A DNA stretch of 64,000 bases from Ogataea parapolymorpha DL-1 (GCF_000187245.1 NC_027862.1:1178001-1242000); one strand, 5' to 3'; numbered from the stretch's first letter, positions 20,515 to 29,859 are shown. The notes: generated from the letters alone by a model not told the origin. Translations and numbers: made by a program.

Positions 20515-22001
20515 CTAGTTGCTACCAAACTTTCTATCCATCTCCCTCAGACAGTTCACAACACTCTCAACCTCGACATACATACCCTTGGTGTTCAAAT
20601 TGCTGATAATGTTGTTGAATCCTGCGGTTTGGAAGTTCACATGTCTAGACAGCGTTTTGTAAGCATCAGCGCAAGGGATAAAATGCTTACCAGGGTGGTT
20701 AATCTCGAGTTCGTTTAATGCAGGCAGCGAGGTGACACTACTTGTGCGGCGTGGAAAGTCAAGTTTTGGTGCTGTAGTTGGCGGCGTGGGGAGCTCTGGC
20801 TTGGCTTGCTGAGCTATCGTGGTGCAGAAAAGCGTAGACATAGGGTCCTGCTGGCATTGGGCACAATTTCCCGGGTTTCCTGTGCACGCCGGCTCTTCGT
20901 CTTCAGACTCGTTGTCCACATCATTTTCTGCATGCTTCTCGTTCTTGTTTAATTCGCTGGTGATCAGATTATCTTTCATTTGAACCATCTCTTTTTGTTT
21001 TGCAATTTCTCGACAGACACACGGCGTGTCATCGGAACAAAAACCACACTGGTCCTCTGGTGCAATCGCTGATTTACTATACTCAGGGTTTTCCTCGCCC
21101 AGCGAAGCAGAATTCGGGGATCTGAAAAGCATATCGTTTTGCTCCGTCGTTTTGAGCACAGGCAGTTTCTTTGCGCGCTTGAAACTGTTGGTGAAGTCGA
21201 TCTCCTGCTCTGACTCCTTGACTCTTTTCAGTGGCACGGCGGGGGCTGGAACAAACTCGTCAAGGTTTATCGAATTCTCTCTTTTGCGGATTCCAACTGT
21301 CTCACACAGACAGTCATCCTTCAAACACATACCGCAAGTCGACGTCCGCGAGCTGTCCGAAGGATTTGACGGAGCAGGCGAAATCTGTTGCAGACTCAGG
21401 CTGCTGCTGCTATCTCGGTCTCTTCTGCCAGACGATCCAGACGAAACACTATTATGTCGCGAACTGTTTTTGAAGTTGATCATCATTGAGGCTGCTTTAG
21501 TCAGATCGGCGTCTGTAATAGACGTCACTTTACGACGAGTCGACAGAGCGGATTGCGACTGCGGAGTGGCTGGACTATCACTAGTTGGCGATATTCCGGG
21601 CGAAGCGCCGCTGGTAGACGAGACCTGTCGCTGCACGTGCTGAAGACCTGCGCGCATCTCCTCCAGCGCTTTTTTCAGACTCTCGTTCTGTGCTTCTAGT
21701 CTCTTGATGGTGTTGGTCAATATGCCTTCTTTTATGCTCTTTTCCCGCTCTAGTTCCAGAATCTGTGTCTCCAGCTCGCTCACACGGTTGGCCCTTCGCT
21801 CCCGGAATGCGCGCTGAGCTGCCCTGTTTGTGCCTTGCGCTTAGTTGCTGGCGTGTCAACACTTGGTTTACGCCCTGGCTTAGGCCTAGGAGGCAGGACC
21901 CAATCCTTCGACGTCATGATCTTGGTGATCTTAGGCATTTCTGAGCCTGTGGACGGTGCGATTGCCTGATTCGTCCTGGGAGCTATGGATGGGGAACTCA
22001 T
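20515..22001 (-). CDS. HapX/HAP4-like bZIP iron/respiration regulator with a one-base frameshift
   Basis: Domain order is HapX-like: an N-terminal CCAAT-complex-binding (HAP4L) motif (TSKDWVLPPRPKPGRKP, residues 29-46), a Yap-type bZIP, then cysteine clusters (CGMCLKDDCLC, CGFCSDDTPCVC, CTGNPGNCAQC) of the kind that sense Fe-S. HapX factors pair with Hap2/3/5 to repress iron-using genes. The frame breaks after TKRKAQ (residue 58), at the three-T run 21827-21829. The rest of the basic region and the leucine zipper continue in another frame to the stop at 20515. One extra A in the coding strand would give about 495 residues. As it stands, the first frame makes 73 residues with no DNA-binding region. 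It could be a sequencing slip, a strain mutation or a pseudogene; downstream coding signal is otherwise intact. It resembles the HAP4-like genes described in Hansenula. Confidence 0.8.
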
Positions 22002-22150
22002 AAGAAGAATGAATAATTTCGACTTGGATTTCCCATCATATATATCCTAGGACCGATAATTCCAATGTCATATTTTTATTAAATATATACCCAAAGCTGT
22101 GCAAAGATGTTCGAAGGACTGAAAATAATAGTGTAACCTTCTATCTATAC

Positions 22151-24067
22151 ATGTCTAACCGATCTCGATTTGCTTGCGAACGGTGCAAGCGTTCCAAGCG
22201 GAAATGTGACGGAATTCCTGACGTGAAAGGTTGTACGGTATGTCGTAAGGCTGGCTTGGAGTGTTCCATATTGCACCACCAAGAACAGACGGCGAAATAC
22301 ATCGCGCAGTTGGAGGCTAAGATCAAGTATCTAGAGTCGAATGCTCACTCAGAAACCGCAGATCCGACGCTCAAATTGGTGTCTAACCCTCCTCGTGTCA
22401 AAGAACGAGCGGAGAAGTCACCCTTTGGCCCCAGTCTGTCATTTATATTCCGCAGAGCCCTTGATGGCTCTCCGTTGAACGAATATCAAGATAAATTTGT
22501 GCCAGAAGCCTTGGAATCTCCGCCTTCCAAAACAGGTCCGCCAGATTACACGCGTTTGATCGAAGACGACGAAATGGGCAAACGTCTCATCGAGTCGTGC
22601 ATGAAACTTATGTTTTCTCGCTTCCCTTTTCTTCACAGAGAATATGCTTACCAATTACACCGGAATAGAAAAGAAGTGTTACAGACACCAGAAACCAGAC
22701 AGGACGCGATCAAAAGGTTTGCCCTGCTTATGATATACGCCATTGGTCTGCGCGTCACCCAGATGATCAAGGCAGAAACGCTCGAAGGGTTTACCTACTA
22801 TAATGCTGACGACATATATGCCGATGCTTCACAGGATCTGGAGCGAATTTGCGCCGTCGTGGATATCGACGCCGTGAGGTGTCTGATTCTGGTGGCATAT
22901 TTCATGCTCCGCTCCTCGCGCAGTCACCAGATATGGCATCTTTGTGGTCTTATAATACGTCTCTGTGTGGACTTAAATTTGCACCGTCGTGAGAGCGGAC
23001 CTGTTCCTATTGAAGAGCTGCACGAGTCTGTGATGCGCCGCCGTGTCTTTTGGAGTGCCTATGTGATTGAGAGAAGCATTTGCATGCACTTTGGACGGCC
23101 AATGTGTCTCTCTGACTACGACATCGATGCGGAATTACCATATAATATAGATGACTCTGTGACAGACTGTCATGAACTGGACGACATCATCAACAAACAC
23201 CCAGAAAAAATGGGCCCGACTGTCATCACGGACATGACGGTTGGCATATGTCTCATCCAGCTGCGGCGAATAGACTCTGTTATCCAGCACAGCATCTACC
23301 GTGTTGACCAGGAACGGGACATTGTGACATTATTGAAAGATATCGGAGTGATGTACGAGAGAGTGCAGCAATGGAAGAACGACCTGCCCGCCTTCGATGA
23401 AGAGCACAACCAGCTGTTCATGACACTCCTGTACCACAAGACTATGCGGATACTGCTTGTTCCTCTAATTTCGAAAGATATCGAAGTCTCAAGCTCACCC
23501 GAAGCGCAGTTCTTTGTCGACCAGTGCGTCAAGTCATGCGGTACAATATGCCTGCTTGCAAAACGTCTTATACAGCTCGAATGGTACTGCCACAGCTTCA
23601 TCGCTATACACACTCTCTTTGTGAGCGCAATGACTTTGATATACTGTCTTCTTACGGGACGGCTGGAATGGACTGTCGAAATATCGACATGTTTGCAATC
23701 GTGCTCTACCGCACTATTTGTGGTTGGGGAGCGAATGCCTTTCACGAAATCGTTTTTACGGGACGCTTATGAACGCGTGCTGAACAAAACAATGGAGCAA
23801 ATGTCGAAGAAAGACACTAACAACAAGACAAAAAATTACCGCATTGGAGGCATCAACGTTCTCGATAAGCCTACTGAACTGGAATTTCCCCTCTTTCAGG
23901 AGCAGAAATACTCGGAGCTGGACCTAAACGAGTCACTTAATACCCCGATACTCAACGATTTTGATGAGCTATGGCAAATAATCAGCGATCAGCGGCCTTT
24001 CGGAATTGAAGGAAACGTCGCTCTCAATGAGTTCAACTACGGTCTGGACAATGGATATCAATACTAA
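22151..24067 (+). CDS. Zn2Cys6 fungal transcription factor
   Basis: The 638-residue protein has an N-terminal zinc cluster CERCKRSKRKCDGIPDVKGC followed by CRKAGLEC (residues 9-36). A short coiled coil (QLEAKIKYLE) for dimerisation follows. The middle contains the fungal-specific regulatory domain, with the typical RRRVFWSAYVIERSICMHFGRP motif (residues about 295-315). The target genes are unknown. It is divergent from the HapX-like gene, with 149 bp between starts. Its stop is one base from the stop of the convergent 2OG-oxygenase-like gene. Confidence 0.9.
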   Translation: MSNRSRFACERCKRSKRKCDGIPDVKGCTVCRKAGLECSILHHQEQTAKYIAQLEAKIKYLESNAHSETADPTLKLVSNPPRVKERAEKSPFGPSLSFIFRRALDGSPLNEYQDKFVPEALESPPSKTGPPDYTRLIEDDEMGKRLIESCMKLMFSRFPFLHREYAYQLHRNRKEVLQTPETRQDAIKRFALLMIYAIGLRVTQMIKAETLEGFTYYNADDIYADASQDLERICAVVDIDAVRCLILVAYFMLRSSRSHQIWHLCGLIIRLCVDLNLHRRESGPVPIEELHESVMRRRVFWSAYVIERSICMHFGRPMCLSDYDIDAELPYNIDDSVTDCHELDDIINKHPEKMGPTVITDMTVGICLIQLRRIDSVIQHSIYRVDQERDIVTLLKDIGVMYERVQQWKNDLPAFDEEHNQLFMTLLYHKTMRILLVPLISKDIEVSSSPEAQFFVDQCVKSCGTICLLAKRLIQLEWYCHSFIAIHTLFVSAMTLIYCLLTGRLEWTVEISTCLQSCSTALFVVGERMPFTKSFLRDAYERVLNKTMEQMSKKDTNNKTKNYRIGGINVLDKPTELEFPLFQEQKYSELDLNESLNTPILNDFDELWQIISDQRPFGIEGNVALNEFNYGLDNGYQY

Positions 24068-24068
24068 T

Positions 24069-24851
24069 TTATTTATTAATGCTGTTTGCGTGGTTTTCTT
24101 TATCATAATAGTCGTTGAGCCAGGACTGATAGACTCCGAAATCTTTAAAGTCGGCATAATTCGACACTGGCACCATTTCCTTGTCACTGATGAGCTTCTG
24201 CGCCTTGGGAAGCGAGCATTTCTCCAAGAAAATTGTGTCTTCGTAGCATATAACATTTTCTGGTTGCAACGTTGCACACAGCACCACCGTTAGGGAGTCT
24301 TTTTCCTGGGGCTGTTTTGTTGCCAGGTTTTCCGAAAGCCTTCCCTTCAGCACGGTGGCATACCCTGATGACTGCATATCGGTGGAATTCAAGCCCATGA
24401 CACAAATGTAAGGATATGCCACGCTTTTTTGACGGACCAGAACCTGGCTGCAATTGCGAGAACGACAAAAATGCGCTATTTCGTAGTCAAGACACAGTTT
24501 CATGTCAAAGCCAGAAATCACACTGATCGCATGAACTGTGGCAGGATGGGTCCATGCCTGGTACACGAACGGAAGAAGTTGTTCGCAGTCTCTTAGTTTG
24601 GGAGAAGTGAAAGCGTTCTCAGGTTCCTTGTCAAGCACAACTTGAGAATACTGCTCAACCTCCTGACGCAACAAATCCACACATTCGCGGGAGAACAGTG
24701 GAAATGAGCCTTCGCCAACAAGTTCCAGGGAGTTAAGCGTGGGGTCCAAATGAAAGCTGTGCACATTTGTCGAGCGGGGGATCTTCGACTTTGAAAAAGC
24801 CAGATGCTCCACGGGATCAAAGAGGATACCTGGTGAAGACTTCTGGCCCAT
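24069..24851 (-). CDS. Fungal 2OG-Fe(II)-oxygenase-like family protein, apparently without iron ligands
   Basis: The N-terminal half (FDPVEHLAFSKSK, GSFPLFSRECVDLLRQEV, FVYQAWTHPATVHAISVISG, LDYEIAH) matches a fungal family of 2-oxoglutarate/Fe(II)-oxygenase-fold proteins common in filamentous fungi. In that family, as I remember it, a WHxDSYPFVCV block supplies His and Asp, and a GRYIEHQAL block supplies the second His. Here the corresponding segments read RQKSVAYPYICV and GRLSENLA, so all three iron ligands seem replaced. Either this is a non-catalytic paralogue or my alignment is wrong. The 260-residue start is the ATG at 24851; the longer frame opens at TTG. The gene converges on the Zn2Cys6 regulator. 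Confidence 0.6.
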   Translation of the reverse strand: MGQKSSPGILFDPVEHLAFSKSKIPRSTNVHSFHLDPTLNSLELVGEGSFPLFSRECVDLLRQEVEQYSQVVLDKEPENAFTSPKLRDCEQLLPFVYQAWTHPATVHAISVISGFDMKLCLDYEIAHFCRSRNCSQVLVRQKSVAYPYICVMGLNSTDMQSSGYATVLKGRLSENLATKQPQEKDSLTVVLCATLQPENVICYEDTIFLEKCSLPKAQKLISDKEMVPVSNYADFKDFGVYQSWLNDYYDKENHANSINK

Positions 24852-24947
24852 ATACAAGAGTTGCTAAAGGAACGAGAGTGAGCCAGAAATGTCTCTTGTG
24901 ACCGAAAAGTGCTTTCCTGAATCGGGTAAAGAATTCCTTATCGATTG

Positions 24948-24955
24948 TTACGTAA
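24948..24955. promoter_or_regulatory. TTACGTAA palindrome in the divergent promoter of the 2OG-like and GNAT genes
   Basis: A perfect 8-bp palindrome of the Yap/CRE-type bZIP class lies in the 265-bp shared promoter region. A second copy lies downstream of the GNAT gene at 25895..25902. The motif is seen directly; binding is inference. Confidence 0.35.
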
Positions 24956-25116
24956 TCACCGGAAGCCTAATGGTTTTTTTTTCGCTCGTGATCGAGTAGA
25001 AATCTGGTGTACGTAAGTTTTACAGGCGCAACTGCCTTTTTGGTCCACCTAACTCCCTGTCTGAGCGGATTTTCAGTGAGTACTTAAGGAACCATTGTAG
25101 CCCTCAATCGTTTATT

Positions 25117-25725
25117 ATGTTCAGCGTGATACCAGTCACATTGAGAAACGGCCAGTCCGCGACAATCGTGCCGTTTGAGTCTATAAACCAGGTTCCAAAA
25201 TCCTTGGTTGATAAGCTGCACAAGGAATACAACTACGAAGTCGAGCAAGGAAACACTTTGGCCCAAATCGAGCCTCTTACAGAACAGGAATTTTTGGATT
25301 ACTACTGCCCCAAATTCCTTGCAATCATGCTCCAAGGGGAATTCGAGTCCACTTCTCACGCTATCGAGCTAGCAAAAGAAACCGATCTCGGTGAAAAGTT
25401 CCTGGGGTCGTATTACATAAAACCAAATTACCCGGGGAGATCGTCGCATAACTGCAATGCAGGGTTTCTCGTTTCCAGCAAGCACAGAGGAATGGGAATC
25501 GGCAAACTTCTTGGGAAAAGCTACCTAGAGTATGCACCGAAACTAGGCTACCGTTACAGCGTGTTCAACCTTGTCTATGAAACAAACAAGGCCAGCTCGC
25601 GAATTTGGGACAACCTTGGATTTGAGAGGATTGGACGGGTGCCGGGTGCCGGCTACTTGAAAGACCACGGCTACGTGGACGCTATTGTCTTTGGCTACGA
25701 TTTCACCAAGGGCAAGGAGATTTGA
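25117..25725 (+). CDS. GNAT-family N-acetyltransferase
   Basis: The 202-residue protein shows the GNAT core: a beta4/loop segment FLGSYYIKPNYPGRSSHNCNAGF, the acetyl-CoA pyrophosphate loop in HRGMGIGKLLGKSYLEYA (Q/RxxGxG/A, residues about 129-146) and a C-terminal ASSRIWDNLGFERIGRVPGAG motif typical of small-molecule acetyltransferases. The substrate is unknown; a similar domain occurs in Spt10-like fungal proteins. It is divergent from the 2OG-like gene and followed by a 332-bp non-coding stretch. Confidence 0.82.
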   Translation: MFSVIPVTLRNGQSATIVPFESINQVPKSLVDKLHKEYNYEVEQGNTLAQIEPLTEQEFLDYYCPKFLAIMLQGEFESTSHAIELAKETDLGEKFLGSYYIKPNYPGRSSHNCNAGFLVSSKHRGMGIGKLLGKSYLEYAPKLGYRYSVFNLVYETNKASSRIWDNLGFERIGRVPGAGYLKDHGYVDAIVFGYDFTKGKEI

Positions 25726-25790
25726 TGCCGAAAGACCATTAAATGACACATTGGCCGCGAAATGGTCATAATCGAATGCATATCTATTGT

Positions 25791-25846
25791 CAAGTGGCAC
25801 ACGCCATTCTAGTTATTGTATAGAAAAATACAGATGGAGCCACTTG
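25791..25846. repeat. Inverted repeat with 8-bp arms, 3' of the GNAT gene
   Basis: CAAGTGGC and its exact reverse complement GCCACTTG are separated by 40 bases. It could form a hairpin in the transcript or be an operator-like pair. Arms this short are expected now and then by chance. Confidence 0.35.
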
Positions 25847-25894
25847 CCTTATGACTAACCGGCAAAGAGCCGCACCGAAATGGCACCTTTGTGC

Positions 25895-25902
25895 TTACGT
25901 AA
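25895..25902. promoter_or_regulatory. Second TTACGTAA palindrome, upstream of the cyclin-like gene
   Basis: Identical to the motif at 24948..24955. It lies 156 bp upstream of the cyclin-like start codon. A Yap/CRE-class bZIP could bind here. Confidence 0.3.
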
Positions 25903-26057
25903 CAATTCCAAATTGCCTGTTTTCTCCGGATGAGTCAAAAAAAAAATATATATATATTAGTCACCTTTATTATATATAAGCACTTTGCGTTGGTCGGATT
26001 TTTAGTGGGCTTGGAGATGGTCAGAATGGGCTCCGCAGTGTCCACCTTCAATTAATC

Positions 26058-26630
26058 ATGCATCAGGCAGATTATAGAGCAGGTAGGGAGATCAGAAAAC
26101 GTATGCGTATGGATACGGTTCCCGACCTGGTGAGCGACACCTCAGACACAGACGACGATATGAGCAATTATACCTATGAGAGTGCCTATGTGCACAATTA
26201 CACAGAGATAAATAACGAACGGACTCGTATTATGAATTTGGTTGTGCAAATTGTGAGCGAGACAATCTCGCTCCGCCACGGTACAAACCAGGTTTCATTG
26301 CAGAGGTTCATACAACGCATTTTGGAGCGCTCGGGGCTAGGAATGACTCGATTCTTAAGGGGGATTGCTATTCTACAAAGATCAACGTCTTCAGATGGCA
26401 TCTTCCAGCAGATATTGTATTCCATGATGCTTTCGGACGGTCTCCCGCAGGATTACAACGGATGGTCAAGGATTAGTGGGATCAGCAGCAATCGGCTGCA
26501 GGCTGAGGTCCACACGTTTGCATCCCAGCTGGGCGATTTAGCTGTGGATGATGAACAGGTTTGGAAGCTCAACCAGAGCATTAAGAGTGAGGTTTTAAAG
26601 TATGTAAAAGTAGCACGTGAATTTTGCTAA
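26058..26630 (+). CDS. Diverged cyclin, probably PCL (Pho85 cyclin) type
   Basis: The 190-residue protein has an acidic, Ser/Thr/Asp-rich N-terminus. Its cyclin-box-like segment VSLQRFIQRILERSGLGMTRFLRGIAILQR resembles the start of the PCL cyclin fold (LxxFIxRLxxxTxxxxxTLLxAxxYLxR). A helix FQQILYSMMLSDGLPQDY and a weak match to the later cyclin helices follow. The usual alanine-lysine helix (AxKF) is not recognisable, so the assignment is tentative. It opens a run of four same-strand genes with gaps of 67, 74 and 47 bp. Confidence 0.6.
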   Translation: MHQADYRAGREIRKRMRMDTVPDLVSDTSDTDDDMSNYTYESAYVHNYTEINNERTRIMNLVVQIVSETISLRHGTNQVSLQRFIQRILERSGLGMTRFLRGIAILQRSTSSDGIFQQILYSMMLSDGLPQDYNGWSRISGISSNRLQAEVHTFASQLGDLAVDDEQVWKLNQSIKSEVLKYVKVAREFC

Positions 26631-26697
26631 CTGGATTAGAAGGCTAGAGAAAGAAATAAGATTTTTATCACATTAATTATTGAACTGTTAATTCGTA

Positions 26698-27234
26698 ATG
26701 GGTGCCTTCTACTACCACGACGAACTGCCGGGGACTTTCACTGACGAGCACAATTCGGGAAAGCCTGTTAGCCTGGAGCAGCTGGAGAAAATAGGCGTTT
26801 TTTACAGACATTTTGAGACTGTGGAAGAGGTCGACGTTGTGGCCAAAGAGCGCAATTATAAGAATAGAGACGAAATTGTTCTTTCAGAGGCAACTTTCCC
26901 TGGTGGACCAGAAGCGCTGCAAGCCAAGCTGGAGGTTTTCTACAAAGAACATCTCCACGAGGACGAGGAGATCAGGTACATATTAGATGGTGAAGGCTAT
27001 TTCGATGTGAGAGATGACAACGACAGATGGATTCGCGCAAAACTGACCAAGGGTGATCTTTTGATTCTTCCAGCCGGCATCTATCATCGGTTCACCCTGT
27101 CTAATTCCAAGTACGTCAGAGCTTTGAGGTTATTCAAGGACGAGCCAAAATGGGTGGCTCTTGACCGTGGAACCGACCAGGCTGAGTCGAGCTTTTCGAG
27201 AACCGAGTACCTTCGCAGTGTGAGCGTCAACTAG
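26698..27234 (+). CDS. ADI1: ADI1, acireductone dioxygenase
   Basis: Methionine-salvage enzyme oxidising acireductone to the 2-keto precursor of methionine plus formate. The 178-residue cupin has all metal ligands: H85, H87 and E91 in EHLHEDEE, and H130 in AGIYHRF. RYILDGEGYFDVR and the closing loop around LFKDEPKW are also typical. Length equals the yeast enzyme (179). It is cytosolic and probably constitutively expressed; the 67-bp upstream gap leaves little promoter space. Confidence 0.95.
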   Translation: MGAFYYHDELPGTFTDEHNSGKPVSLEQLEKIGVFYRHFETVEEVDVVAKERNYKNRDEIVLSEATFPGGPEALQAKLEVFYKEHLHEDEEIRYILDGEGYFDVRDDNDRWIRAKLTKGDLLILPAGIYHRFTLSNSKYVRALRLFKDEPKWVALDRGTDQAESSFSRTEYLRSVSVN

Positions 27235-27308
27235 TTGCAATCTTTTGTATGGGTATATTTATTTATTATCTGGAAATAATATTTTCTTCATTTTGACTCC
27301 ACTCCATA

Positions 27309-27944
27309 ATGATAAGAAGCAGACTCGGAATTACAAACATTCTGCAGGCCAACTTGAAACGGAGTTTCTCTGTCAGCGTGTCCCGAACGCTCATATACAA
27401 GTCGCAGCCAAAAATACCAAAGCCAGCAGTCGAGGCAGAGCAAGCAAATAGTCCAGTGGCAGATACCAAAGACGCAGACAGATTGGCCAGACTCGAGCAG
27501 AGTAGATGGTACAGATGGACGCCCAGGATACTCAAGCCCTATGCTCGAAGCATGACTATGCGTCCGTTGGGTTTTGGTATTAGTTTTGCCATACTCCACG
27601 AGATCACTGCCATTGTGCCATTTCTAGGACTTTGGTGGTTTTTCCTCCACTACAATTGGGTTCCGTTGGACGTGCCGCAGGATCTACTGGCCAGAGGAGC
27701 TGAGGTACTTTCCAAAGGGCTTATAAATTTGGACGTGGACCTGGTGGAAAAGACTAAGATCGTCACTGCGGGAGCCAATGCCTACGCCGCTACTAAGCTG
27801 CTTCTGCCAGTGAGACTACCGGTCTGTTTTGCACTAGCCCCATTCTTTGACCGATGGTGCGTCAAGCCTATCCAGATGGCCTGGAGAAGACTGATGGAAC
27901 GCGCCAAGGCCAAACGGGCGGCCAACAAAGCTCGTCCTAAATAA
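27309..27944 (+). CDS. Mitochondrial inner-membrane protein (MRX11/DUF1279-like)
   Basis: The 211-residue protein begins with a basic mitochondrial presequence (MIRSRLGITNILQANLKRSFSVSVSR). A transmembrane block with FGISFAILHEITAIVPFLGLWWFFLHYNW is followed by a second hydrophobic region around KLLLPVRLPVCFALAPFFDRW. The conserved HExTA..P..GLWWFF layout is that of the FAM210/DUF1279 group, which in yeast includes Mrx11 (YPL041C); I am fairly but not fully sure of that link. The C-terminus is strongly basic (RAKAKRAANKARPK). A role in mitochondrial translation or assembly is family-level inference. Confidence 0.65.
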   Translation: MIRSRLGITNILQANLKRSFSVSVSRTLIYKSQPKIPKPAVEAEQANSPVADTKDADRLARLEQSRWYRWTPRILKPYARSMTMRPLGFGISFAILHEITAIVPFLGLWWFFLHYNWVPLDVPQDLLARGAEVLSKGLINLDVDLVEKTKIVTAGANAYAATKLLLPVRLPVCFALAPFFDRWCVKPIQMAWRRLMERAKAKRAANKARPK

Positions 27945-27991
27945 TCCTGTACATTTTTCATGTAGAAAATTGAGATTAAAAAAATAGATAA

Positions 27992-29227
27992 ATGGAGAAC
28001 TATAGACAGTATCCGTACGCATCGGCTGGGCAGCCGATGCGTGTAGCATCCACGGACTTCTTTACCATTGGGCCATACAGAAGACGGCGAGATCAGGCCA
28101 GAGTGTCTGTTGTCCAGAAATACGAAATCTTGGGGTATATCGCTGCGGGAACATATGGTAAGGTGTACAAAGCTCGCGGCAAGACAAAGGAACTGGGCAA
28201 CGGTCTGTATGCCATCAAGAAGTTCAAGACAGACTCCAAAGACAACGAGGTAACTCATTACACAGGAATCAGCCAGAGTGCGATACGAGAGATGTCGCTC
28301 TGCAAAGAGCTGGAACACAAGAATATCTCGAGATTGATAGAGATCATTCTCGAACGAAAATGTATATATATGGTTTTCGAGTTTGCAGAACACGATCTTC
28401 TGCAGATCATCCATTATCACTCGCAGCCGGACCACAAACAAATCCCAGAACAGACACTAAAGTCGGCCATGTACCAAATATTGGAAGGGCTTTCATTTCT
28501 ACATCAGAACTGGGTATTACACAGAGACCTTAAGCCAGCAAACATCATGGTTACGAACGATGGAGTGGTCAAGATTGGAGACCTTGGTTTGGCCAGGAAG
28601 TTCAGCAACCCTTTGCAAAGTCTCTACTCGGGCGACAAGGTTGTGGTCACTATTTGGTACAGAGCGCCGGAGCTGCTGCTGGGGGCGCGTCACTACACAC
28701 CTGCCATTGACCTATGGGCTGTCGGATGCATTCTGGCGGAACTTCTCTCGCTACGTCCACTATTCAAAGGCGAAGAAACCAAAATGGATAACAAGAAACA
28801 GGTACCGTTCCAGGAAAATCAAGTGATCAAGATCCTCGAGATCCTAGGCACTCCAACGCTAGATAAGTGGCCCAGCCTGAACAGTTACCCAGAATACCCG
28901 CATTTGTCCAAGATATCGACGTTTCCATCAAACCTGAAAGCATGGTACCAATCAAATGGAGGAAGCAACAAAAATTGTCTTCGGTTGCTAGCGAGTCTGC
29001 TGGAATACGACCCTGCCAAGCGCATAGATGCGCTTGAGTCGCTAGACCATAAATGGTTTCAGGAAGCGCCCAAGCCGGTCGATAACATTTTCGCCAACTC
29101 ACCCTTCAAATATCCGCAGCGAAAAATTCAAAAAGACGATAACGACATCCTGGGCGGCACGTCCCAAACATATTACAATGGGAAACGTGCTTTTGGAGCC
29201 TACGAAGATCCAAGGAAAAGACGCTAA
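27992..29227 (+). CDS. SSN3: SSN3/SRB10, cyclin-dependent kinase of the Mediator CDK8 module
   Basis: Kinase of the Mediator regulatory module that represses or activates Pol II genes in response to nutrients. The 411-residue protein has a glycine loop [14 protein letters not shown] (residues 49-61), the CDK8-type cyclin helix SQSAIRE (94-100), catalytic HRDLKPAN (177-184) and DLGLAR (197-202). The T-loop [18 protein letters not shown] lacks an activating Thr, as in the family. RRIDAF-type C-lobe features ([17 protein letters not shown]) and the basic tail match yeast Srb10. It lies 47 bp after the preceding gene. Confidence 0.95.
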   Translation: MENYRQYPYASAGQPMRVASTDFFTIGPYRRRRDQARVSVVQKYEILGYIAAGTYGKVYKARGKTKELGNGLYAIKKFKTDSKDNEVTHYTGISQSAIREMSLCKELEHKNISRLIEIILERKCIYMVFEFAEHDLLQIIHYHSQPDHKQIPEQTLKSAMYQILEGLSFLHQNWVLHRDLKPANIMVTNDGVVKIGDLGLARKFSNPLQSLYSGDKVVVTIWYRAPELLLGARHYTPAIDLWAVGCILAELLSLRPLFKGEETKMDNKKQVPFQENQVIKILEILGTPTLDKWPSLNSYPEYPHLSKISTFPSNLKAWYQSNGGSNKNCLRLLASLLEYDPAKRIDALESLDHKWFQEAPKPVDNIFANSPFKYPQRKIQKDDNDILGGTSQTYYNGKRAFGAYEDPRKRR

Positions 29228-29243
29228 CACCAACAAATGTATA

Positions 29244-29783
29244 TTACTCACGGGTTGTCATTACTTGTCTAGCTATTTGAAGGACCTCTTCTCCGATCGC
29301 TTCCTGCGACTTCTCACCGCAATAGATCGCAAATGCCCCCTCCTCGTTCTTCGGGACCTCCATATCATCGAATTGACTCTTAAGCATGCTGCTTTTCATG
29401 AAATGGCCTGCTCTCTGGCTCATTCTTCGGTAAATTATATCGTAGTCGTTGTACAGAAATAGCATCAACACCTTGATATCCGGCTTCTCCAGTTTGGCGA
29501 TTTTCTTGATGTAATCACGGTATTTCACTTTTAGCATCGAGCAAGTCACTACAGCAGTTCCTGCCTGGCCGATGGCATCAACCCCCACCTTAGTGAGCTT
29601 CTCTAGCCAGGCCCAACGATCGTCGTCCGTCAATGGAATGCCCTGCGACATCTTGTCGATATTTGACTGCGGATGATATGAATCTCCTTCCACATACGGA
29701 CAGTCCAGATCTCTGCTCAGACGCTCGCCGACTGTGGATTTGCCCGTTCCAGAGGGGCCGCCAACAACTATGAGAAAGGCCAT
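29244..29783 (-). CDS. Gluconokinase (YDR248C/IDNK family)
   Basis: Phosphorylates gluconate to 6-phosphogluconate, feeding the pentose phosphate pathway. The 179-residue P-loop protein has GGPSGTGKST (residues 8-17), the substrate-binding DSYHP of GntK (EGDSYHPQSN), DRWAWL and the arginine-rich lid YRRMSQRAGHFMKSSML. Length fits the family (about 170-190). It converges on SSN3 with a 16-bp gap and is divergent from SUV3 with 76 bp between start codons. Confidence 0.92.
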   Translation of the reverse strand: MAFLIVVGGPSGTGKSTVGERLSRDLDCPYVEGDSYHPQSNIDKMSQGIPLTDDDRWAWLEKLTKVGVDAIGQAGTAVVTCSMLKVKYRDYIKKIAKLEKPDIKVLMLFLYNDYDIIYRRMSQRAGHFMKSSMLKSQFDDMEVPKNEEGAFAIYCGEKSQEAIGEEVLQIARQVMTTRE

Positions 29784-29859
29784 TTTTCAAAGACTTTGAG
29801 TCGATCGACGTGCAGGAAAAATAAATAAAAACTTGCATCTGAAAAATATTAGTCCCATA

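Larger units (their letters stand above)
25726..26057. other. 332-bp intergenic region between the GNAT gene and the cyclin-like gene
   Basis: Contains two perfect inverted repeats. GACCATT (25734-25740) pairs with AATGGTC (25761-25767), and CAAGTGGC (25791-25798) pairs with GCCACTTG (25839-25846). A TTACGTAA palindrome at 25895..25902 and a poly-A/TATATATATA tract near 25930-25960 probably serve the downstream promoter. No ORF with conserved sequence and no tRNA were seen. Confidence 0.5.

Noticed and set aside
21820..21840. Programmed -1 frameshift in the HapX-like gene
   Set aside because: The site (CAA ACA GGG) has no slippery heptamer; a missing base or real mutation is simpler.
25013..25025. 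GTAAGTTTTACAG resembling a 13-nt intron
   Set aside because: Too short to hold a branch point, and no flanking coding frame.
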